A stretch of 64,000 nt of DNA from JAPUDQ01 sp964573015 (GTDB lineage Bacteria; Patescibacteriota; Saccharimonadia; Saccharimonadales; Saccharimonadaceae), in assembly GCA_964573015.1 (NCBI GenBank), contig CAZNHZ010000003.1, positions 23,823-87,822 on the forward strand, read 5' to 3'. The translations under genes and the position numbers were made by a program. Shown piece by piece: positions 58,209 to 64,000 of the stretch. Under the pieces are notes generated by a model that was not told where the DNA came from, did no database searches, and was given only the letters and a program-made list of their open reading frames with translations. Each line of letters starts with the position of its first letter. Position 1 is the stretch's first letter.

Positions 58209-58571
58209 TCATTTACCGTTTTTCATTGTTGATATAATCTTCTGAAGTATCATGATTAGCTGTGTATTCTCGTCTCGAATAGAACTTTCATCGACCCCTT
58301 GATTGACGCGCCTTAAAAGATCTAGCCAGTATCTGGTCTCCGCGGCCTCTTTCTTCGCTATGAATATCTTGTTGCGAAAATCTTGCTTTGAGGCTGCATC
58401 ATTCGCCTCAGTATAGTTAGCGCCTATGCTCGTACTTGATCTAATGATTTGACTAATTATGATCTTGTTCTCTGCGGTATTTGGCAAAGATTTAGTTAGC
58501 GAGATTATATCCACAGCAAAATTCATCATTCTATCTATGAGGTTCTGAGATCTATCCTGTGAATTGGTCAT
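58209..58571 (-). CDS. Four-helix-bundle protein (S23/IVS type)
   Basis: 120 residues: LIDRMMNFAVDIISLTKSLP, IIRSSTSIGANYTEANDAAS and RNKIFIAKKEAAETRYWLDL L, the pattern of the four-helix-bundle family first seen in 23S rRNA intervening sequences. Function unknown. It is intact, unlike the copy at 36347-36717, and belongs to another subgroup (IGANYTEA against VPSNIADG). It stands between holA and mutM on the same strand. Confidence 0.9.
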   Translation of the reverse strand: MTNSQDRSQNLIDRMMNFAVDIISLTKSLPNTAENKIIISQIIRSSTSIGANYTEANDAASKQDFRNKIFIAKKEAAETRYWLDLLRRVNQGVDESSIRDENTQLIMILQKIISTMKNGK

Positions 58572-58610
58572 TGTGAAATCATTGTGAATGGTAAACTGTA
58601 AAATGTAAAA

Positions 58611-59693
58611 TTACTGCCGCTGGCAATTGGGACAGATGTGAGTGCCACGTCCGGCGACACGGGTTTTGATGATTGTTGTGCCACAGCGTGGGCATGGTAG
58701 TTTTTCGCGGCGAAAGACGCGGGCGAAGTCGATATAACTGCCCTTTTTGCCCTCGGCATTGACGTAGTTTCTATCGGTACTACCCCCTTTTGCGAGAGAT
58801 AATCTTAGGACTGAAAGTATCTCAGAATGAAGAATGAAGATGGAAGCAGCAGGAATGTCTCGGACGAGAGTTGCGGGATGGATCTTGGCGCCCCAGAGTG
58901 ATTCATCGGCATAGATATTGCCGATGCCAGCCAGTACCGTTTGGTCGAGCAAGGCTGCTTTGATGCTCGTATTTTTGCGCCGTTGCAATCGCTCATACAA
59001 TACTTTGGCCGTAAAATCGTCCTCAAGCGGCTCAGGGCCGACGCGTTTCATGAAGTCGATTTCTGGGACGGAGATAGTTGGAAGTAGCCTCATCCAGCCG
59101 AACTTACGCTGATCATTGAAAAAAAGGCACCCGTCGCGCTGGCCTGCTCCTGGGTAGATCCCAAAACTCTGCCAGCGCTTGAGGCTTGTTGCGGTGTCAG
59201 CAACTCCAGGGCTCACGAGCAGTGGCATATCCACAGCTACTTGCGCGCTTCGATCCTTCCTGGCATGAACCTCATGCGGGTCGCCTTTTCTCGAAAAACC
59301 AAAATATATAATTACTCTGGTGGATTTATCTGGCAAATTTCCTATGAGGGATTCGTTAGGATGGCCTGCCCCGAAGCGGAGCTCTGCTTCGCTAGCTCCT
59401 GCACCATCTCCCAACTCCGAACTCCTAACTCCCCTTTTCTCCCCTACAAACACAAGTTGGCCAGTCATCTTAAGGTGTGTGATAAGCGTGTAGTTGCTCG
59501 ACAGGTCAATGAGTAATACTTTTGCACGACGACGGACGTTGGTCACTGTCGTACCTAATAAAAACTCGGCGACTTCGTTTGCCTCATTAGGAAAAGATTT
59601 GTCGGTATCGTGCGTTTCAGCAACAATCTGCTTACCTATAATGAGCTTTTGTAGCCCGCGACGAACGGTTTCAACTTCTGGTAACTCAGGCAT
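58611..59693 (-). CDS. mutM: Formamidopyrimidine-DNA glycosylase with large insertion
   Basis: 360 residues, against about 275 in most bacteria. The N-terminal PELPEVETVRRGLQKL (catalytic Pro1 after Met removal, Glu2), LITHLKMTGQLV, FNDQRKFGWMRLL, LDQTVLAGIGNIYADESLW and the C-terminal zinc finger (CPRCGTTIIKTRVAGRGTHI CPNC) are all present. About 90 residues (GEKRGVRSSELGDGAG to GIYPGAGQRDG) are inserted between LKMTGQLV and the FNDQRKFG strand, partly coded by a low-complexity GGAGTT/GGAG tract at 59397-59450. It removes oxidised purines such as 8-oxoG. Confidence 0.95.
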   Translation of the reverse strand: MPELPEVETVRRGLQKLIIGKQIVAETHDTDKSFPNEANEVAEFLLGTTVTNVRRRAKVLLIDLSSNYTLITHLKMTGQLVFVGEKRGVRSSELGDGAGASEAELRFGAGHPNESLIGNLPDKSTRVIIYFGFSRKGDPHEVHARKDRSAQVAVDMPLLVSPGVADTATSLKRWQSFGIYPGAGQRDGCLFFNDQRKFGWMRLLPTISVPEIDFMKRVGPEPLEDDFTAKVLYERLQRRKNTSIKAALLDQTVLAGIGNIYADESLWGAKIHPATLVRDIPAASIFILHSEILSVLRLSLAKGGSTDRNYVNAEGKKGSYIDFARVFRREKLPCPRCGTTIIKTRVAGRGTHICPNCQRQ

Positions 59694-59713
59694 GTGGCGA
59701 TACCTCCGTTAAA

Positions 59714-60169
59714 TTATTCTTTTGCTTTGAGCGCTTGCGACACTTTGCTATCGTCGCGAAGATTTTGCCAAAATGTAACTTGCTCAGCACGGATCGCCAT
59801 ACTTTCGTCTGGTCCATACAGCTGGCTGCTAACAGGCAGGAGTGATGTCGCTGCATCAGCCTCCTGAGGTGTGGCTGGGTCTGCCTCATTTGGAGCGACG
59901 TCTTGAGCGGTGTACGGGGTCTTAAGTACAAGATAATTTCCTTCGGCGTTTTGTAACTTACCGAAGAACAGTTGACCGCTTGTGGTGTATACCGCTTGAT
60001 AGCCGTCATGGTCGATTTGTTGCCCCTGTGGCCGTGTCCCTTGTAGGAGCGCGTAGCCGACAACCGCGCCGAACAACAAAGCGGCGACAGCAATGACAAC
60101 CAGCTTCTTCAAGTTTTTCTTTGAAATAACCACGTTCTTTTTAGGAGTCGGATTCGCTGCTTGGCTCAT
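59714..60169 (-). CDS. Membrane-anchored protein, paralogue of the 3455 gene
   Basis: 151 residues: basic N-terminus, membrane helix about 22-45 (LVVIAVAALLFGAVVGYALL), then YQAVYTTSGQLFFGKLQ, a short acidic linker and GPDESMAIRAEQVTFWQNLR. The two blocks match the 3455-4000 protein position by position (YQAV-GQ-FGK and GP-RxEQV-FWxNL), so both belong to one family with a small outer domain. Function unknown. It lies 20 nt before mutM on the same strand. Confidence 0.8.
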   Translation of the reverse strand: MSQAANPTPKKNVVISKKNLKKLVVIAVAALLFGAVVGYALLQGTRPQGQQIDHDGYQAVYTTSGQLFFGKLQNAEGNYLVLKTPYTAQDVAPNEADPATPQEADAATSLLPVSSQLYGPDESMAIRAEQVTFWQNLRDDSKVSQALKAKE

Positions 60170-60279
60170 GTAATGTTACCGTTCTGGCTCTAACCTTTGG
60201 TTGATGAATATGGTTATATTATAGCATTTTGCACGCCGTGACGGGCGCATGAGTAGGCTTACGCTATAATAATACGTAT

Positions 60280-60753
60280 ATGAGTAAGAGGTCGCGGTAT
60301 ATCGCACTGATTTTTGTAGCAATTGCTGTCGTTTTGGCGGTTGGTGCCTGGGTATACGTCGCATACTTCAGCTCGCCACAATATAAAAATATCGACACCG
60401 TACGCGAGAACAGTGGGCTTGCAATCGTACTGCCAGGCTCTCTGCCGAAGGGTTCTGAAATAACCTACCACCCTACGTACGAGAAAACTACGGGTATTAT
60501 ATCGACTATTGTCGAGGTACAGGACACCAAAGTCACATTTTCTCAGCAAAAACGCCCCGACACTGACCTCAAACAAATTGATGCGGCGGATACATTTTTA
60601 GTAAACGCAGGCTCTGTCTACATATTGAAGGGTGAAAAAGGACGGCTTCAAGCCATCGTAGAGACGACTGACTCTTGGATACTGGTCAACGCAGATGCCG
60701 CTATAGGCAATCAAGCGTTTCGAACAATTATTGAATCACTTGGTACTATTTAG
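60280..60753 (+). CDS. Membrane-anchored hypothetical protein
   Basis: 157 residues: one N-terminal helix (about 8-30, IALIFVAIAVVLAVGAWVYV) and an outer domain with GLAIVLPGSLPKGSEITYHP, EVQDTKVTFSQQKRPDTDL and SVYILKGEKGRLQAIVETTD SW, a beta-rich fold by eye. No family recognised. A TATAAT box (60265-60270) ends 9 nt before the ATG, so the leader is very short. The 3' end overlaps the convergent hydrolase gene by 8 nt. Confidence 0.72.
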   Translation: MSKRSRYIALIFVAIAVVLAVGAWVYVAYFSSPQYKNIDTVRENSGLAIVLPGSLPKGSEITYHPTYEKTTGIISTIVEVQDTKVTFSQQKRPDTDLKQIDAADTFLVNAGSVYILKGEKGRLQAIVETTDSWILVNADAAIGNQAFRTIIESLGTI

Positions 60754-61678
60754 AAATTACGTAGTCATACACCTTTTTAGATATCTGTGCGATAGCTTCC
60801 CCACCACGGTCTTGTTCTTCATCAAGCATGATACAAAGTATATAATTTCGATTTGGTACGTACACGATACCGCAGTCTGACTGAACTGAGTTGCCCGCCA
60901 CGCCTATCTTGTGGGCTATTGGGACAGAGTCGGGTATGTATTTGCCTATCCGGCCCGTACTCCCATAAGTTGACTTCGTCAGATACGACATGATTTCTTG
61001 AGACGAATCTGCCGAGAGATAACACGCAAAATACAGACATTTCATGAAAGAGGCATATGCCCGAGCTGACATAGCCAAACTCTCGCGGTCAGTGCCAAAA
61101 TCGACATCGAGTGAATCATAGGCACTCTTGGTCTTGTCGTCATCGTGCTCGTCAACGATCGACTGTATGGCATTGAGTGCCGTATTATCCGATTGTTCAA
61201 GTGTTAGCTCAACTAGCTCGCGTAGAGTTAGGGTTTGGCCTGCACCTTTTTTATAGAGTTCACCGTAGCCGTCATCCAGCCATTCCTGCTTGATTGTTAC
61301 CTCGTCATCAAGGGCTATTTTGTCCATCTCGGCTAGCCTATACAACTCCATGACAACCGGCACCTTGAGTAATGAAGCAGCGACGAGCTGATTTGTGTCG
61401 CCAAACCGCATAGAGGTACCAGTTGGTAGATATTCGAAATATAGAGATACTTTTCCGTCATAATATGCAAGGTCTTTTCGCAGATCTGCACGCATCGGCT
61501 CAAAATTCACGAGCAAATCATTTGGCTTTGAGAGAAAGATACGCTTGGACAACAAGTCATGATCTGAAATCTCCTTGTCCGCCTGATATGATGAGTACCA
61601 CATGCCGCCGAAAAAACTTATCAGTGCTAGTAGCATAGTACTGAGCGATATTGTGACGGGTAAAACGTACTTTTTCAT
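60746..61678 (-). CDS. Class A beta-lactamase-like serine hydrolase, membrane anchored
   Basis: 310 residues. One N-terminal helix (about 7-29) sends the domain outside. Penicillin-binding-fold motifs: SxxK in VAASLLKVPVVMEL, SDN in EQSDNTALN, and HKIG where KTG is expected. The EQSDN stretch and TLRELVELTLEQS helix fit class A beta-lactamases. It may be a D-Ala-D-Ala peptidase-like enzyme or a beta-lactamase; the altered KTG makes the substrate uncertain. It directly follows the large surface-protein gene (3 nt), so it may help to attach or trim it. Confidence 0.85.
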   Translation of the reverse strand: MKKYVLPVTISLSTMLLALISFFGGMWYSSYQADKEISDHDLLSKRIFLSKPNDLLVNFEPMRADLRKDLAYYDGKVSLYFEYLPTGTSMRFGDTNQLVAASLLKVPVVMELYRLAEMDKIALDDEVTIKQEWLDDGYGELYKKGAGQTLTLRELVELTLEQSDNTALNAIQSIVDEHDDDKTKSAYDSLDVDFGTDRESLAMSARAYASFMKCLYFACYLSADSSQEIMSYLTKSTYGSTGRIGKYIPDSVPIAHKIGVAGNSVQSDCGIVYVPNRNYILCIMLDEEQDRGGEAIAQISKKVYDYVISK

Positions 61679-61681
61679 AGG

Positions 61682-64000
61682 CTAGCGTAATGTCGTGAGA
61701 TTTCGTTTTATCTGATAATAGTCCATCTTCCACGCTCGAGCTGTCGCAGTCGCTGTGTGCATGCTAATCGCGGGCCCATGACTTCGGGTACTTGCTGGTA
61801 AGTTGGTGGTATTTGTCCCGACAGAAACTTCATCAATAAAGAATTCCACAGAAGTCCCCGCTGCGTTTGTGACAAATTTGAACCGCTGGTATGTGTTGAG
61901 AGTGAGCGTTCGTGCAACTCCCGTATCTTCACATGTTACGGCGTTATTACTTTGTGTGCACCTAAACCAGTTGCCCGCTGAAGTCGTAGTGGCATACTGG
62001 AAATATATTCCGTCCGTAGGGTCTGCGCTGGTCGTTGTGCCAGTCATTAGTCCGATACGAACCGTTGTCTGGGTACCATCAGCGGCGGCGGTATTACTTG
62101 GCCCGTGGTCGAACTCGACAGTCATGTTACTCGGTGTGCCCGCCATAGCGTTTGGATCGAGGCGTAGATAATTACCACTTCCTATAGTAGCGCCTGTCGT
62201 GGTCTGGAAGATCCCCCAGCGGTCACGGTTCGATGCGTCGGTCGCCGCGTTTACCTTCGCCTCAGTCGAGGAGCTTGTATCCGTCAGTGTCCATTCGTAG
62301 GTACCTATCGTCGCTGTTGCCACACCGGCGTCAAGGAAATCCTCCTGGAGCACCCACTCCGAGCGAAGTGACGCAAAGCTACAATCGGTCCAGAGTCCGT
62401 TTTTATAGCATTTGAAGTTTTTGTCTTCTGAGTTATAGTACATAGCTCCGTCAATCCCAGTTGGGTTACCTGTAGTGTTTTTGGTATCGAGTACCAGCAC
62501 ATAGCCGGTGGTGTTGCCTGTAGCGCCTGTACCTATAACAACCCGGCCGTTGGTGGTGTCGGCGGTAAAGTTAGCTACCCCAGCAGTATTTTGCACTTTG
62601 AGCGCCGTTGCAGATGACGCAGAGCTTGTACCGCCTATGGTTAGGTCGCCGTTAGAGTTAAAGTTGCTCAGAATGTTGCCAGCACTGTTTCTGAACTGTA
62701 GTAAGTCGCCCGTCTGACTAGAAGCCCCAGTGATTCTCATAGCGATAGCGGTTGATGTCGAAGGGCTTACGTCGAGTGCTGCTTTGCCCCAGAAACTACT
62801 TCCGCCTGTAATATTGACATAATTACCTATATTTTGGTTGACTGATAAAATCGTGTTGCTGCTTGAGTCTCTGACAGACAGAATATCTCGTGAAAACAAA
62901 TCGCCCCCGGATGCACCCTGCAATATAGCGCCATACTGGTTGTTCAATGTTTGCTGGACAAATAAACTCGAAGTTGGCTGTACGGCTTGTCCAGGCAAAG
63001 TTCCGATCTGCACCGAAGTTGCGGAGTTACCGATCGCTATTGCATTCTCGCTGTAGAAATTGCCATTCGCTGTCGCTGAAGCGCGTAACCCATCGACATA
63101 TATAGTCTTGGCTGTCGCCACTGACTGTTTGATGAAGATATACGCACCGCCACTGACAGATGCCGGAGTAGTGAAATCTAATTGCAGGTTTGTCCAACCG
63201 GTTCCCACGGTTTTGTTGTTGATGTACGTAGTCTCCGTTGCTCCATCTGCAGCGTACCCCAGTATTACATCGCCCGATACTGTCGCCTTGATAGTCATCA
63301 TGATCGTGTATGCCGTACTTGGTGCTAATTGGATCGGGTAGTTCACGCCGGCGTCAGCCGTAGCCGTGGTCGCTGCCGATATACTGCCTTTGCCATAATA
63401 CACATGAGATAGGTTCGTGTTTTGCGTCAATGTAGTGCTCACGCGTGCATTCCACCCGGTAGTATTTGCTTCTGCTCCTGGGTTTGTGATGAGGTTACTG
63501 TTGGTGGCAGTGGTATCTACCCCGATCACTGTGCTTCCATTCTCATCCTGCACCTGGAATGCAGTGCTACTCGCTGTGGTGCTTTTAATAACTACTCCAC
63601 TGTTATCCATGACAGCTGAGCTAGTCCCACCCTGTATGGTTGTTGCGCTGGTTGTGTTGTTAGAACCGAGAGTGACAGTCTGCACAGCCGCAACGTTACC
63701 GATGTTGATCGTGCGGGCACTTGCACTCGAGCCGATAGAAATAGTGCTGGCTGCTCCAGAGTCTATGCTCAACGTGCCCGTCAGGCTGGTGCTGCCGAGC
63801 GTGAGACCTGTTGTGGTCGCTGTGGTACCGACAAGCAACGTGCCGTTAGTATTGCGCTGGATGCTTGGAGCTTGGAGTACCGTGTCTACCCGACCCGTGC
63901 CAGTGATGGCAAAATCTGCAGTCTGCGGTGTTGTTGTGTTCTGGATGTAGTTCGCCGAGCCGGTCGCAGTGGCAAAGGCAGTGGAGTCGAGCCCATCAAG
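61682..64000 (-). CDS. Large repetitive surface protein (5' end beyond the window)
   Basis: The frame is open from the window edge (773 codons here); a TTG at 63838 is internal, not the start. The sequence is Thr/Ser/Ala/Gly-rich with repeats like phage tail-fibre or CPR surface proteins (GSTSLTGTLSIDSGAA, STISIGSSASARTINIG). Residues around 170-310 form a carbohydrate-binding-like module (NLITNPGAEANTTGWN). Near the C-terminus is a LamG-like domain (EWVLQEDFLDAG, YEWTLTD, YFQYATTTSAGNWFRC, then FFIDEVSVGTNTT). The N-terminal signal is not visible. It shares an operon with the beta-lactamase-like gene 3 nt downstream. Confidence 0.8.
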   Translation of the reverse strand, partial: LDGLDSTAFATATGSANYIQNTTTPQTADFAITGTGRVDTVLQAPSIQRNTNGTLLVGTTATTTGLTLGSTSLTGTLSIDSGAASTISIGSSASARTINIGNVAAVQTVTLGSNNTTSATTIQGGTSSAVMDNSGVVIKSTTASSTAFQVQDENGSTVIGVDTTATNSNLITNPGAEANTTGWNARVSTTLTQNTNLSHVYYGKGSISAATTATADAGVNYPIQLAPSTAYTIMMTIKATVSGDVILGYAADGATETTYINNKTVGTGWTNLQLDFTTPASVSGGAYIFIKQSVATAKTIYVDGLRASATANGNFYSENAIAIGNSATSVQIGTLPGQAVQPTSSLFVQQTLNNQYGAILQGASGGDLFSRDILSVRDSSSNTILSVNQNIGNYVNITGGSSFWGKAALDVSPSTSTAIAMRITGASSQTGDLLQFRNSAGNILSNFNSNGDLTIGGTSSASSATALKVQNTAGVANFTADTTNGRVVIGTGATGNTTGYVLVLDTKNTTGNPTGIDGAMYYNSEDKNFKCYKNGLWTDCSFASLRSEWVLQEDFLDAGVATATIGTYEWTLTDTSSSTEAKVNAATDASNRDRWGIFQTTTGATIGSGNYLRLDPNAMAGTPSNMTVEFDHGPSNTAAADGTQTTVRIGLMTGTTTSADPTDGIYFQYATTTSAGNWFRCTQSNNAVTCEDTGVARTLTLNTYQRFKFVTNAAGTSVEFFIDEVSVGTNTTNLPASTRSHGPAISMHTATATARAWKMDYYQIKRNLTTLR

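Noticed and set aside
60746..61678. Confident beta-lactamase resistance call
   Set aside because: SxxK and SDN are present but KTG is HKIG, and the anchored layout fits a cell-wall peptidase as well.

Overview
The window looks like part of a metagenome-assembled genome of a Candidate Phyla Radiation (Patescibacteria) bacterium, most likely a Candidatus Saccharibacteria (TM7) member. This is inferred from gene content and style: small or stripped-down housekeeping proteins (ThrRS without its TGS domain, a uracil-DNA glycosylase without Fe-S cysteines), a complete type IV pilus cluster, many surface-anchored proteins of no known function, four-helix-bundle proteins, and many genes that start without a ribosome-binding site. 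Three 100-N gaps (20037-20136, 28077-28176, 34189-34288) are scaffold joins; two have 55-bp repeated edges, so the source is a short-read assembly. TGA, TAG and TAA all act as normal stops.

Layout. 1-4.8 kb: miaA (cut by the window edge), an alkyltransferase-like repair protein, thrS behind a probable T-box leader, tRNA-Val, a membrane-anchored orphan, a small leaderless unit and nrdR. 4.8-7.5 kb: a membrane glycosyltransferase with a small partner, then tRNA-Gly, tRNA-Thr and tRNA-Asp. 7.6-11.4 kb: two tandem paralogous surface proteins sharing an exact 168-bp block. 11.4-15.7 kb: parvulin isomerase, PH-domain protein, tRNA-Arg, ndk, uppP and a tyrosine recombinase. 15.7-31.0 kb: one long minus-strand type IV pilus cluster (an anchored protein, a large secreted protein, pilM, N, O, a small protein, pilB, T, C, two major pilins, prepilin peptidase, four minor pilins). 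31-35 kb: ychF, then a sortase and a calcium-repeat surface protein that is probably its substrate. 35-38 kb: tlyA, efp, a broken four-helix gene, and the rpsR-ssb-rpsF ribosomal/replication operon. 38-49 kb: ftsK, RNase J, a frameshifted kinase-like gene, an APH-like kinase, uracil-DNA glycosylase, NYN nuclease and pnp. 49-52 kb: two small GC-rich units, a dead transposase, a Nudix hydrolase, rpsO and two orphans. 52-64 kb: a proline-rich tail-anchored protein, truB, a degenerate DHH-like protein, rpsT with a histone-like tail, holA, mutM, two anchored orphans, a class A beta-lactamase-like hydrolase and a large surface protein running off the window.

How the genes work together. The pilus cluster supplies machinery for adhesion, twitching and probably DNA uptake. 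The sortase pair, the tandem 7.6/9.6-kb proteins and the 61-64 kb protein build the cell surface, as expected of an episymbiont living on another bacterium. RNase J and PNPase form an RNA decay core, and several transcripts carry 5' hairpins that would resist a 5' exonuclease such as RNase J.

Most unusual signals: two styles of gene start side by side. One is leaderless, with a -10 box ending 6-7 nt before ATG. The other is a set of four GC-rich units (surface protein, sortase, a 104-aa membrane/zinc-ribbon protein, a 39-aa peptide) sharing a TTGA..-17-TGC-TATAAT type promoter, a 5' hairpin and nested 3' hairpins. Also notable are the T-box thrS leader whose promoter shares a palindromic -35 box with the divergent tRNA-Val promoter, an EF-P with Arg at the lysine tip, and an array of hairpins before a broken kinase gene.
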